From NCBI GenBank assembly GCA_034178705.1, contig JAXFQY010000015.1, positions 1 to 16,856 of the forward strand: a stretch of DNA of 16,856 nucleotides, given 5' to 3'. This document shows, piece after piece, positions 7,894 through 14,184 of the stretch. A program made the translations under genes and the position numbers. How positions within the stretch are numbered: the first letter of the stretch is position 1; each line of letters opens with the position of its first letter. The notes under the pieces were generated by a model. It ran no database searches, was not told the origin of the DNA, and saw only the letters and a list, made by a program, of their open reading frames with translations. The stretch is from RUG12395 sp034178705. Lineage in GTDB: Bacteria; Bacillota; Clostridia; Oscillospirales; CAG-272.

Positions 7894-7922
7894 ATGATAC
7901 CATATTATTTCAAACAACACAA
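7894..7922 (-). promoter_or_regulatory. Promoter of the secreted papain-fold gene
   Basis: TTGTGT (7922-7917), 17 bp, TATCAT (7899-7894) on the minus strand, with a leader of about 37 nt. The -35 is weak, so this is tentative. The stretch 7923-8000 shows nothing else recognisable. Confidence 0.5.
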
Positions 7923-8000
7923 TAGTCACTTATAACAATCTTACTCCGTGTTCTCTGTAGAACAATTACATGATCCGCACGCGCTTCAACAAAAAATATA

Positions 8001-8044
8001 GGAAAAACGATAGGCGCCCGATTTTGGGCGCCTATCGTTTTTCC
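8001..8044. terminator. Terminator of the DUF4430/ECF operon
   Basis: A perfect 19-bp stem, GGAAAAACGATAGGCGCCC paired with its complement, around a 6-nt loop. The T-tract is on the minus strand downstream of the ECF gene; the A/T-rich base of the stem makes it symmetric. Confidence 0.85.
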
Positions 8045-8109
8045 AAATTTCAGCGCAGTTCCGCGTAGGGAAAGTTCGGGAATCCCCCCCGAGAAACCGG
8101 AAAAAGGAG

Positions 8110-8667
8110 TCAGGAATCCATCCTTTCTGCCGGTTTTTCCGTCTTTCCGGCAGCCAATGGATCAATCCGGCGCAGCAGCCGCACAATCGGAAGCACCAAA
8201 ACTCCCGCAGCAAGGTTGCCGCACATATGAATCACATCCCACGGGAGCCCCGCGACGATCCAGGAAAGCATTCCTTTGAAGGAAAGATGAAACAGAATCG
8301 CCTGCGCGGGTGCATAGAGCGTACCGAAAAGCATCCCGTGTGCTCCGCAGAGAGCCAGGCAAAGCAGCGTTCCCCGCCAGCCGTGGGGATTGCGCGGCAG
8401 GCGAAGGGCAGCCAGCCACAGCAGCGGCCAAAGGTAAAGATACGGAATCCACCACAGTGCAAAGCCGGCAAAAATCCCATTGATCATAACATAGATCATA
8501 ATCGGGAAAATTGCTTTTTTCCGATAAACCAGCGTATAGGCAACCGTCAGGCAAGCAAGAAGATGCACATTCGGCGCAACTTCCAACAGAAGCTTGGAAA
8601 GATACATCACCGCGCCGAGCATGGCAAAAACACAGATTTCGCGGATGGTCAGCGCGGCTTTTTTCAT
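8110..8667 (-). CDS. ECF transporter S component (vitamin or cofactor uptake)
   Basis: A 185-residue integral membrane protein with about six hydrophobic segments and the ECF S-component look: a charged N-terminus followed by EICVFAMLGAVMYLSK, then PNVHLLACL after helix 1, and a strongly aromatic WWIPYLYLWPLLW stretch. S components bind a vitamin or trace nutrient and dock onto a shared EcfT-EcfA-EcfA' module. No ATPase or EcfT gene is in the window, so it would be a group II type. It begins 3 nt after the stop of the DUF4430 lipoprotein gene, which makes the lipoprotein the likely extracellular binding partner. DUF4430 resembles the C-terminal domain of transcobalamin, so a corrinoid is a reasonable guess, but nothing in the sequence proves it. 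Confidence 0.8.
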   Translation of the reverse strand: MKKAALTIREICVFAMLGAVMYLSKLLLEVAPNVHLLACLTVAYTLVYRKKAIFPIMIYVMINGIFAGFALWWIPYLYLWPLLWLAALRLPRNPHGWRGTLLCLALCGAHGMLFGTLYAPAQAILFHLSFKGMLSWIVAGLPWDVIHMCGNLAAGVLVLPIVRLLRRIDPLAAGKTEKPAERMDS

Positions 8668-8670
8668 CGT

Positions 8671-9129
8671 TTACTCCGCCTTAAAGCAATAGGTCGCGCC
8701 CTCGGTCACGTCCGTGCTGTCTACACCGGTGGAAGCATATTCCCCGTTAATATAAAACGCCCAGTACTTTCCGTCTTTGTTATAATCCAAAGTAACACCG
8801 CAGACGGTTTTGACATAAAGACCGTACTGGGAATCCTCTCCTGCGATCAGCTCAACGGAAAGCAGCGCTTCCCCGACCGTTTTCGCGTCGGTTCTGACGG
8901 TATAAAGCTTCTTGCTGCCATCGGCAAAAATTACATCAAAGCTGAAGGTCTTCTCCCCTTCTCCGAGCACAGTACGGGACTCAGAGGGATCCGTCGTGAC
9001 GGCAGCAGCGGTTGTTTGCGCAGCATCGGTCGTCACATCGGGACTATCCTTTCCGCAGGACAAAGCAGAAAGAGAGAGCAGAATGCACAGTAGCAGGGGA
9101 AGCAGTCTGAAAAGTCTGTTGCTCATCAT
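8671..9129 (-). CDS. DUF4430 (transcobalamin-like) lipoprotein
   Basis: A 152-residue lipoprotein. The signal sequence ends in a lipobox SALSC with Cys 25 as the lipidation site, followed by a Thr/Ala/Asp linker (about 30-55) that spaces the domain from the membrane. Residues about 60-152 form a DUF4430 domain: TVGEALLS, then YGLYVKTVCGV, KYWAFYINGEYASTGVD and a final EGATYCF strand. Two adjacent ATGs exist (9129 and 9126); AAGGAG at 9148-9143 is 13 nt before the first, so 9129 is favoured. It is the first gene of a two-gene operon with the ECF S component and probably hands ligand to it. No cobalamin riboswitch is present; the leader is only about 30 nt. Confidence 0.85.
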   Translation of the reverse strand: MMSNRLFRLLPLLLCILLSLSALSCGKDSPDVTTDAAQTTAAAVTTDPSESRTVLGEGEKTFSFDVIFADGSKKLYTVRTDAKTVGEALLSVELIAGEDSQYGLYVKTVCGVTLDYNKDGKYWAFYINGEYASTGVDSTDVTEGATYCFKAE

Positions 9130-9165
9130 GAATTACGGAAAACTCCTTATCTTTTTATCTCGCAC

Positions 9166-9195
9166 AGTATAGCACAAACGGGCGGGATTTGTCAA
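9166..9195 (-). promoter_or_regulatory. Promoter of the DUF4430/ECF operon
   Basis: TTGACA (9195-9190), 18-bp spacer, TATACT (9171-9166) on the minus strand, giving a leader of about 30 nt. Its -35 lies in the left arm of the inverted repeat at 9182-9215. Confidence 0.75.
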
Positions 9196-9215
9196 TTGGT
9201 CTTGACAAATCCCGC
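9182..9215. repeat. Perfect inverted repeat spanning two back-to-back -35 boxes
   Basis: Arms GCGGGATTTGTCAA (9182-9195) and TTGACAAATCCCGC (9202-9215) are perfect 14-bp complements around TTGGTC. Each arm contains one TTGACA -35 box, one for each strand. It is either an operator shared by both promoters or a by-product of symmetric promoters. Confidence 0.85.
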
Positions 9216-9230
9216 ATGAAATGATAGAAT
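9202..9230 (+). promoter_or_regulatory. Promoter of rnpB
   Basis: TTGACA (9202-9207), 17-bp spacer, TAGAAT (9225-9230). The predicted start falls at about 9236-9238, which coincides with the first base of helix P1 of the RNA. Confidence 0.85.
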
Positions 9231-9235
9231 TCTAT

Positions 9236-9612
9236 GACCGAACGGTGCGATCGCGCGACAGAATGCCGAAAGGTACTGCCGTGAGGAAAGTCCGGGCTTC
9301 ACAGGGCAGGATAACGGATAACGTCCGCCGGAGGCGACTCCCGGGAAAGTGCAACAGAAAGATACCGCCCGCACAAGCGGGTAAGGGTGGAAAGGCGAGG
9401 TAAGAGCTCACCGGTCCCCATGGTAACATGGGGATCCTGTAAACCCTATCCGAAGCAACACCGTATGTGGCGTCGGCGAAAGCCGAGCGTCTGCCCGGCG
9501 CAGCCACGGGTGGCAGGAGAGCAATCTCCGAGCCGTGCGGTAACGCACGGCAAAGACAGATGATCGCGGTTTTACTCAGGTAATTCACAGAACCCGGCTT
9601 ACAAGTTCGGTC
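9236..9612 (+). ncRNA. rnpB: RNase P RNA, class A
   Basis: Catalytic RNA of RNase P, which cuts the 5' leader from tRNA precursors. The conserved 5' core GAGGAAAGTCCGGGCT starts at 9283 and continues with CAGGGCAGGATAACG. Later landmarks are GTAAACCCTATCC (about 9439-9451), AGACAGATGATCGC (9554-9567) and the 3' core ACAGAACCCGGCTTAC (9587-9602). The ends are set by helix P1: GACCGAAC at 9236-9243 pairs with GTTCGGTC at 9605-9612. The arrangement is class A (ancestral), as in most Clostridia, not the class B of Bacillus. Its own promoter ends at 9230 and a terminator follows at once. Confidence 0.95.
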
Positions 9613-9614
9613 GC

Positions 9615-9647
9615 AAAAGCCCCTCTGCTTCGGCAGAGGGGCTTTTT
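9615..9647 (+). terminator. Intrinsic terminator of rnpB
   Basis: A 14-bp stem, AAAAGCCCCTCTGC paired with GCAGAGGGGCTTTT, closed by a UUCG tetraloop and followed by T. It lies 3 nt after the RNA end and may also stop thiT transcription arriving from the right. Confidence 0.92.
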
Positions 9648-9666
9648 CCTTTTCGGAAAATCCGGA

Positions 9667-10242
9667 TTATTTGCTTTCGATACCGATAGTCTTCCGCATG
9701 ATCGGAATGCTGACAAGCGGCACGGAAACCGCAAGCGTCAGGGCCAGTTCAGGAAGGAGATACTGTCCGTTGTAAAGGATTGAATATACGATAACGCTCC
9801 AGAAGCCGTCATCCCAGTTACCAAAGAAAATCGTACCGGAAATGAAGTGCGACACAAAGCGCAGCGCGATTGCGAGCGTAATGCCGGCAAGGGCACGAAC
9901 CGCAGTCTTTTTCTTTCTTGTGGGCAGCGCAGCAAGTCCGAGTACAGTATAGGGAATGATGTAATCAAACAGCAGGCATCCGATCAGCACACCGGGAGTC
10001 AGCCCCCAGCTCAGCACCTTTGCAATACTGAAGCCGAGCTGAATAACAGAGTAAACAAAAGAGGTGCCGAGTCCCCATCCCAGACCATTTTTGATGGCAA
10101 TCAGCATAATTGGGAGCATGGAGCAAAGAGTCCATTTCCCGCCGAGCGGCGCCTGCCACAGCACCACCAGATTCAGGACGATCGCAAGCGCGATCATAAC
10201 CGAGCTTTCGACAAGCTTCTTGATGTCAAGTGTCTTTTTCAT
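9667..10242 (-). CDS. thiT: ThiT, thiamine-specific ECF transporter S component
   Basis: A 191-residue membrane protein with about six helices. It takes up thiamine together with the shared ECF energising module (not in this window). Family marks: ALAIVLNLVVLW near the N-terminus, GLGWGLGTSFVYSVIQLGF, DYIIPYTVLGL, a conserved His in RFVSHFISG (the ThiT substrate-site helix) and YNGQYLLPE near the C-terminus, which matches the YN...PE of characterised ThiT. Length fits. An AAGGAAAG element precedes ATG 10242. The gene is preceded by a TPP riboswitch with a terminator, which independently supports thiamine as substrate. It is transcribed alone and converges on rnpB. Confidence 0.93.
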   Translation of the reverse strand: MKKTLDIKKLVESSVMIALAIVLNLVVLWQAPLGGKWTLCSMLPIMLIAIKNGLGWGLGTSFVYSVIQLGFSIAKVLSWGLTPGVLIGCLLFDYIIPYTVLGLAALPTRKKKTAVRALAGITLAIALRFVSHFISGTIFFGNWDDGFWSVIVYSILYNGQYLLPELALTLAVSVPLVSIPIMRKTIGIESK

Positions 10243-10279
10243 TTTCTTTCCTTTCTTTTTTCCGATCCGGGTCTCTGCA

Positions 10280-10316
10280 AAAGAAAAGCGCGCTTTGACG
10301 CAACGATCAAAGCGCG
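10280..10316 (-). terminator. Attenuator (riboswitch-controlled terminator) before thiT
   Basis: On the minus strand CGCGCTTTGA (10316-10307) pairs with TCAAAGCGCG (10298-10289), a perfect 10-bp stem with an 8-nt loop, followed by CTTTTCTTTT. A short competing hairpin GCGG/CCGC (10325-10314) overlaps its 5' arm. Together they suggest transcriptional control: TPP-bound aptamer favours termination. Confidence 0.82.
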
Positions 10317-10328
10317 GTAGTCCGCAGC

Positions 10329-10414
10329 AAATCTCCCTACGCCGGCATTAACCGTGTCAGGTCATAAGGGTTCGGCTTTCACCGTCTCAGCCGCCGAAGC
10401 AGCACCCCTGACTT
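10329..10414 (-). promoter_or_regulatory. TPP (thiamine pyrophosphate) riboswitch aptamer
   Basis: On the minus strand the conserved core is present in order: GGGGTGC, GGCTGAGA, GAACCC, ATGACCTGA, GGTTAATGCCGGCGTAGGGA. Helix P1 can close as AAGUC (10414-10410) with GAUUU (10333-10329), including one G-U pair. This senses TPP and lowers thiT expression when the cofactor is abundant. Confidence 0.96.
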
Positions 10415-10428
10415 TTTGGTTCGCAGAT

Positions 10429-10457
10429 ATCATAGCACGACGTCCATCCGCTGTCAA
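10429..10457 (-). promoter_or_regulatory. Promoter of the TPP riboswitch-thiT transcript
   Basis: TTGACA (10457-10452), 17-bp spacer, TATGAT (10434-10429) on the minus strand, about 14 nt upstream of the aptamer. The stretch 10458-10600 shows nothing recognisable. Confidence 0.82.
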
Positions 10458-10601
10458 GGCTTTTCGGACATTAAAAAGGATCTTTTTCGTGTTTTTTCCC
10501 CTCTCCTGCTGCTTCCGGTCTGATTATTATCCCTGCAAGCAAACGGAAGTGTCCTCCAACCCTACAAAATGCCATTCTCACGCAACGCATTTTTCATACA
10601 G

Positions 10602-10636
10602 AAAAAGAGACCTGCCCGTAAAGCAAGCCGGTCTCT
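10602..10636 (-). terminator. Intrinsic terminator of the cupin gene
   Basis: On the minus strand AGAGACC (10636-10630) pairs with GGTCTCT (10612-10606), with GC pairs extending inward, followed by TTTTT. It lies 12 nt after the cupin stop. Confidence 0.8.
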
Positions 10637-10648
10637 CTGTATAGGAAT

Positions 10649-11086
10649 TCAATCCTCTGAGGCGTCTGCAATCGCTTTTGTCTGATGTACGGTTCCGCGC
10701 GGATGCTTCGGAGGTGCATAAACGGAATAAAGTTTCATCGGATAACGCCCGGTATTGATTATATTGTGCCAGGTGCCTGCCGGAACAAAGACGCCATCGC
10801 CGGCCCGAATGCACTTCTGAAAACACAGTTTATCCTTTTCAGAGCCCATTCTGACCGCACCGACCCCTGACTCCAGCCTGAGAAACTGATCGGTATCGCT
10901 ATGCATCTCCAATCCGATTTCCCCACGCGGCGGAATGCACATCAGCGTCATCTGAAGGTAAGTGCCGGTCCATAATGTCGTCCGAAAATTCGAGTTCCGG
11001 CATGTTGTCTGAGAAAGATGTACGGTAAAAGACGCAGGTCCCTGATCGGATACACGGGGAGCGATACCGCTCTTGTTATTCTCCAT
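10649..11086 (-). CDS. Cupin-domain protein
   Basis: A 145-residue single-domain cupin. Motif 1 is GEIGLEMHSDTDQFLRLESG (about 55-74) and motif 2 is AGDGVFVPAGTWHNIINTG (about 96-113); Glu 60, His 62 and His 107 are likely metal ligands. This subgroup is often annotated as mannose-6-phosphate isomerase-like, but it is a small stand-alone cupin and no enzyme activity can be read from it. GGAGGG lies upstream of ATG 11086. It is monocistronic, between a terminator on its 3' side and a weak promoter on its 5' side, with no functional link to its neighbours. Confidence 0.88.
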   Translation of the reverse strand: MENNKSGIAPRVSDQGPASFTVHLSQTTCRNSNFRTTLWTGTYLQMTLMCIPPRGEIGLEMHSDTDQFLRLESGVGAVRMGSEKDKLCFQKCIRAGDGVFVPAGTWHNIINTGRYPMKLYSVYAPPKHPRGTVHQTKAIADASED

Positions 11087-11116
11087 ATTTCTTTTCCCTC
11101 CTCTTGTACTGATAGT

Positions 11117-11146
11117 ATTCTATGATCCCGCACGGCAGTCTGTGAA
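11117..11146 (-). promoter_or_regulatory. Possible promoter of the cupin gene
   Basis: TTCACA (11146-11141), 18-bp spacer, TAGAAT (11122-11117) on the minus strand. The -35 is weak, so the assignment is tentative. Confidence 0.4.
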
Positions 11147-11216
11147 CATCGTTTTCAAAAAAGATCCCTGCAAAAAAGCAGCATCCGGCATTTCAGTTTT
11201 TCCCTTCTTTGACGAG

Positions 11217-11257
11217 AAAAGGCAGCGGCTTGGGAATTCTTCCAAGCCACCGCCTGC
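11217..11257 (-). terminator. Terminator downstream of pdxST
   Basis: On the minus strand GGCTTGG (11248-11242) pairs with CCAAGCC (11233-11227); outer pairs GCA-GC/GCTGC extend the stem with bulges, and a CCTTTTCTC tract follows. It lies about 110 nt beyond the pdxT stop. The remaining 11258-11366 holds only a weak TTTTCGG/CCGAAAA hairpin (about 11319-11345). Confidence 0.6.
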
Positions 11258-11366
11258 GCTGTTCGGTTTGCAATGCGTTCGGGTTTCAAACGCCGTATCC
11301 GCTAAAAACTGTTTCCGTGTTTTCGGTCTCTCCCGTTCCGAAAAGCACGGCTCATTGCCCTAACTT

Positions 11367-11951
11367 TCAATCTTCCGGCGCCTTTGCCGAACGGATCATC
11401 TCCGTAAAATAGCGGTGAACCGATAAATCTCCGTTTAGCTCCGGATGAAACGCGGTCACAAGAAGATTCTTTTCGCGTGCCGCAACAATCCTTCCATCCA
11501 CAGACGCGAGAACCTCCGCAGCACCGTACACCTCCGCGATATAAGGCGCACGGATAAAAGTCATGGGGATTTTGCCGATCCCCCTGCAGTCAGCTTCCGT
11601 ATAAAAGCTTCCGAGCTGCCTTCCGTAAGCATTTCGGACAGCAAGGATATCCATTGCAGCAAAATAGCTACGTTCGTCATTTTCGATTCTCTTCGCAAGA
11701 AGCAAAAGTCCGGCACAGGTCCCGAAAACCGGCAGTCCGGAAAAAATACGCTCCCGCAACGGTTCAAACAGTTCCAAGTCCCGCAGGAGCTTCCCCTGTA
11801 CGGTACTTTCTCCGCCGGGAAGGATCAGACCGTCAAAGTCTTTCTCCGCATCCCGTTTCTGACGTATTTCAAAAGAAGATACTCCAAGTTCCCCCAGCAT
11901 TTGTTCATGCTCGAGAAAAGCCCCCTGCAGGGCCAGCACGCCGATCCGCAT
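11367..11951 (-). CDS. pdxT: PdxT, glutaminase subunit of pyridoxal 5'-phosphate synthase
   Basis: A 194-residue class I glutamine amidotransferase that hydrolyses glutamine and channels ammonia to PdxS for PLP synthesis. The triad is visible: Cys 79 in FGTCAGL, His 169 and Glu 171 in FHPEL. LPGGEST (44-50) and NAYGRQLGSF (108-117) are family hallmarks, and the N-terminal IGVLALQGAF..H is typical. Length fits the family. The start lies 1 nt after the pdxS stop, so the two are translated together in the expected 12+12 complex. Transcription continues from the pdxS promoter; no separate promoter is seen. Confidence 0.96.
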   Translation of the reverse strand: MRIGVLALQGAFLEHEQMLGELGVSSFEIRQKRDAEKDFDGLILPGGESTVQGKLLRDLELFEPLRERIFSGLPVFGTCAGLLLLAKRIENDERSYFAAMDILAVRNAYGRQLGSFYTEADCRGIGKIPMTFIRAPYIAEVYGAAEVLASVDGRIVAAREKNLLVTAFHPELNGDLSVHRYFTEMIRSAKAPED

Positions 11952-11952
11952 G

Positions 11953-12828
11953 TTATTTGCCTCTTTCCGCCATCAGGAGCTCGATCTCCTGCTCATTGAT
12001 GCCGACCATCGCTTCCCCGAGATCCTCCGACAGCTCAGCAAGCAGCTTCGCATCATTGAAATTGGTGACCGCCTGAACGATTGCCGCGGCACGCTTCGCG
12101 GGATTACCGGACTTGAAAATGCCGGAGCCCACAAATACACCTTCCGCGCCGAGCTGCATCATCAGTGCGGCATCCGCCGGCGTCGCAACACCGCCCGCAG
12201 CAAAATTAACCACAGGCAGCTTCTTATTATCGTGTACATACAGCACCAGATCATAGGGAACCTGAAGCTGCTTCGCCGTATCAAACAGCTCGTCCTCAGA
12301 GAGAGAACCGATCCGACGGATCTCCGACTGCATCATGCGCATATGACGGACAGCCTGTACAACATCGCCGGTGCCCGGCTCTCCCTTTGTCCGGATCATG
12401 GAGGCCCCTTCATTGATTCTTCTCAGCGCCTCTCCGAGATCCTTCGCACCGCAGACAAAAGGAACGTCAAATTTTGTTTTATCAATATGGTACTTATCAT
12501 CAGCAGGAGAAAGCACCTCGCTTTCGTCGATATAATCGATTTCAATCGCCTGCAGAATCTGCGCTTCGGCAAAATGTCCGATCCGGCATTTTGCCATAAC
12601 CGGGATAGAAACGGCATTTTGGATGCCCTTGATCATCTTGGGATCGCTCATACGGGAAACGCCCCCAGCCGCCCGTATATCCGCCGGGATTCGTTCCAAT
12701 GCCATCACGGCGCAGGCCCCTGCGGCTTCGGCAATTTTTGCCTGTTCCGGTGTTGTGACATCCATAATGACGCCGCCCTTCAGCATCTGCGCCAAATTCT
12801 TATTCAGTTCAAATCTGCTGTTTTCCAT
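11953..12828 (-). CDS. pdxS: PdxS, synthase subunit of pyridoxal 5'-phosphate synthase
   Basis: A 291-residue (beta/alpha)8 enzyme that makes PLP from ribose 5-phosphate, glyceraldehyde 3-phosphate and ammonia. The frame is open up to 12879, but ATG 12828 (MENSRFELNK) gives the usual family length and has AAAGGGAG about 10 nt upstream, so I use it. The key residues are present: Asp 23 in GGVIMDV, Lys 80 in PVMAKCRIGH (first Schiff base) and Lys 148 in IRTKGEPGTG (second). NFAAGGVATPADAALMMQLG and FVGSGIFKS form the phosphate sites. The gene is transcribed from a consensus promoter, divergent from cysK. No PdxR-type regulator lies in the window. Confidence 0.97.
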   Translation of the reverse strand: MENSRFELNKNLAQMLKGGVIMDVTTPEQAKIAEAAGACAVMALERIPADIRAAGGVSRMSDPKMIKGIQNAVSIPVMAKCRIGHFAEAQILQAIEIDYIDESEVLSPADDKYHIDKTKFDVPFVCGAKDLGEALRRINEGASMIRTKGEPGTGDVVQAVRHMRMMQSEIRRIGSLSEDELFDTAKQLQVPYDLVLYVHDNKKLPVVNFAAGGVATPADAALMMQLGAEGVFVGSGIFKSGNPAKRAAAIVQAVTNFNDAKLLAELSEDLGEAMVGINEQEIELLMAERGK

Positions 12829-12921
12829 TACGGAAATCTCCCTTTGTTTCATAACGATTCCATTCGCTCGGTTCTGCAAGCAGGAAACGCCCGTCGCAAA
12901 AAACCTATGAATTTAATATGC

Positions 12922-12950
12922 ATTATACCGAAAGCAGTCACACTTGTCAA
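12922..12950 (-). promoter_or_regulatory. Promoter of pdxST
   Basis: TTGACA (12950-12945), 17-bp spacer, TATAAT (12927-12922) on the minus strand: full consensus. The predicted leader before ATG 12828 is about 88 nt. No riboswitch is recognised in it. Confidence 0.9.
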
Positions 12951-13013
12951 GAGAAAGATAAAAGAAAATGAAAAAGCTTTAAAAACTTTTTCTGAAAAAT
13001 TTGCTTCAGGGGA

Positions 13014-13042
13014 TTGACAAAGGAATAAAAGGGCGATATAAT
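13014..13042 (+). promoter_or_regulatory. Promoter of cysK
   Basis: TTGACA (13014-13019), 17-bp spacer, TATAAT (13037-13042): full consensus. The predicted transcript begins near 13049, about 145 nt before cysK. Its -35 and that of pdxST are separated by about 63 bp of very AT-rich DNA. Confidence 0.92.
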
Positions 13043-13089
13043 GCCTACAAAACAGATAGGATTGATACAAAATACAAGCGAGGGACTAT

Positions 13090-13122
13090 ATGAAAAAAAC
13101 ACTCAGCGCATTCCGATGTTGA
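13090..13122 (+). CDS. Possible 10-residue leader peptide ORF upstream of cysK
   Basis: ATG at 13090 is preceded by GCGAGGG with normal spacing and opens a 10-codon frame, MKKTLSAFRC, ending TGA at 13122. Its last codon before the stop is cysteine. It lies in the leader of the cysteine-synthesis gene cysK, 71 nt upstream of its start. A cysteine-responsive leader peptide is conceivable. Equally it could be the remnant of an old gene start, since its ribosome binding site and first codons match those of the gene at 7850. Only one Cys codon is present and no strong terminator is seen in the leader. Confidence 0.35.
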   Translation: MKKTLSAFRC

Positions 13123-13133
13123 ATCTCATCAAG

Positions 13134-13157
13134 GTCAAATTCAAAGTCAAATTCAAA
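13134..13157 (+). repeat. Tandem 12-bp repeat in the cysK leader
   Basis: Two exact copies of GTCAAATTCAAA (13134-13145 and 13146-13157). Either ATTCAA can pair weakly with TTGAAT (13120-13125), which overlaps the stop codon of the possible leader peptide. Confidence 0.8.
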
Positions 13158-13193
13158 AAACAACGTACAACAACTTATAATGGAGATAAAAAA

Positions 13194-14123
13194 ATGAAAA
13201 CATATGACAGAATTACGGATCTGATCGGCAGCACACCTCTTCTGAAACTGACCAATTACAACGCTCTGAAAAACCTGGATGCTACCATTTACGGAAAGCT
13301 GGAATACTTTAATCCGGCCGGAAGCGTAAAGGACAGAATCGCCAAAGCCATGATTGACAATGCGGAAGCAAAGGGACTGCTCAAGCCCGGTTCCGTCATT
13401 ATCGAACCGACAAGCGGCAATACCGGAATCGGTCTTGCTTCCGTTGCGGCGTCCAGGGGTTATAAAATCATACTGACGATGCCGGAGACCATGAGCATCG
13501 AACGCCGCAATCTGCTGAAGGCTTACGGTGCCGAGTTGGTCCTGACCGAAGGGGCAAAGGGCATGAAGGGTGCCATCGCCAAGGCAAAGGAACTTGCTGA
13601 GGAAACTCCGAACAGCTTTATTCCGAGTCAGTTCACCAACGAAGCCAATCCCGCTGCGCATCGCGCCACCACCGGTCCCGAGATCTGGAAGGACACCGAC
13701 GGTAAGGTTGACATTTTTGTTGCAGGTGTCGGCACCGGCGGCACCATTACCGGCGTGGGTGAATACCTGAAAAGCCAGAATCCGAATATCAAGGTCGTTG
13801 CCGTAGAGCCCGCCGGCTCCCCGGTGCTTTCCAAAGGAACGCCCGGTCCGCATAAAATTCAGGGCATCGGCGCAGGTTTCGTGCCGGATACACTGAACAC
13901 CGCGGTATACGATGAAATCATTACGGTTGAGAACGAAGATGCCTTTGAAACCGGAAGAACTCTTGCGCGAAAAGAAGGACTGCTTGTCGGTATTTCCTCC
14001 GGTGCGGCAGTATGGGCTGCCACACAGCTGGCAAAGCGCCCGGAAAACAAGGGGAAAATCATTGTTGCGCTTCTTCCGGACACCGGCGAACGCTATCTTT
14101 CCACTCCGATGTTCTCCGAATAA
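13194..14123 (+). CDS. cysK: Cysteine synthase (O-acetylserine sulfhydrylase)
   Basis: A 309-residue PLP enzyme that replaces the acetyl group of O-acetylserine with sulfide to make cysteine. The PLP lysine is Lys 46 in NPAGSVKDR; the substrate loop is EPTSGNTGIGLA and the phosphate-binding loop is GVGTGGTITGVG; the C-terminal PDTGERYLSTPMF is typical. The open frame continues upstream to 13041, but ATG 13194 with GGAG at 13182-13185 gives the family length and start (MKTYDRITDLIGSTPLLKL). It lies alone between its promoter and a terminator. It is divergent from pdxST, whose product it uses as cofactor. Regulation may involve the leader or the neighbouring Rrf2 protein. No T-box is present. 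Confidence 0.96.
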   Translation: MKTYDRITDLIGSTPLLKLTNYNALKNLDATIYGKLEYFNPAGSVKDRIAKAMIDNAEAKGLLKPGSVIIEPTSGNTGIGLASVAASRGYKIILTMPETMSIERRNLLKAYGAELVLTEGAKGMKGAIAKAKELAEETPNSFIPSQFTNEANPAAHRATTGPEIWKDTDGKVDIFVAGVGTGGTITGVGEYLKSQNPNIKVVAVEPAGSPVLSKGTPGPHKIQGIGAGFVPDTLNTAVYDEIITVENEDAFETGRTLARKEGLLVGISSGAAVWAATQLAKRPENKGKIIVALLPDTGERYLSTPMFSE

Positions 14124-14184
14124 GCTCTCCCCTGCTTCCGGTAAACCCCTTTCCTCTGGTAACACTTTATCTGTACTTGAACGA

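Noticed and set aside
8084..8090. Run of seven C near the end of the ECF gene, as a frameshift hint
   Set aside because: It lies downstream of the intact stop codon at 8110-8112 and does not interrupt a gene.
9130..9165. Cobalamin riboswitch before the DUF4430/ECF operon
   Set aside because: The leader is only about 30 nt, far too short, and has no B12-box.
9381..9402. GGTAAGGGTGGAAAGGCGAGG, which recalls the T-box sequence
   Set aside because: It lies inside rnpB, belongs to the RNase P fold and lacks the NACC-GCG part of a T-box.
12970..12992. GAAAAAG/CTTTTTC inverted repeat between the pdxST and cysK promoters, as an operator
   Set aside because: Low-complexity A/T sequence; more likely promoter-enhancing AT-rich DNA than a specific site.
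13134..13157. Tandem 12-bp repeat as a CRISPR-like or mobile element trace
   Set aside because: Only two adjacent copies with no spacers and no associated genes; it is a local duplication in an AT-rich leader.
13043..13193. T-box or known riboswitch for cysteine genes in the cysK leader
   Set aside because: No T-box sequence, specifier stem or strong terminator is visible.
13086..14165. A 359-codon open frame on the minus strand opposite cysK
   Set aside because: Antisense shadow of a complete, unmistakable cysteine synthase; no domain in its translation.
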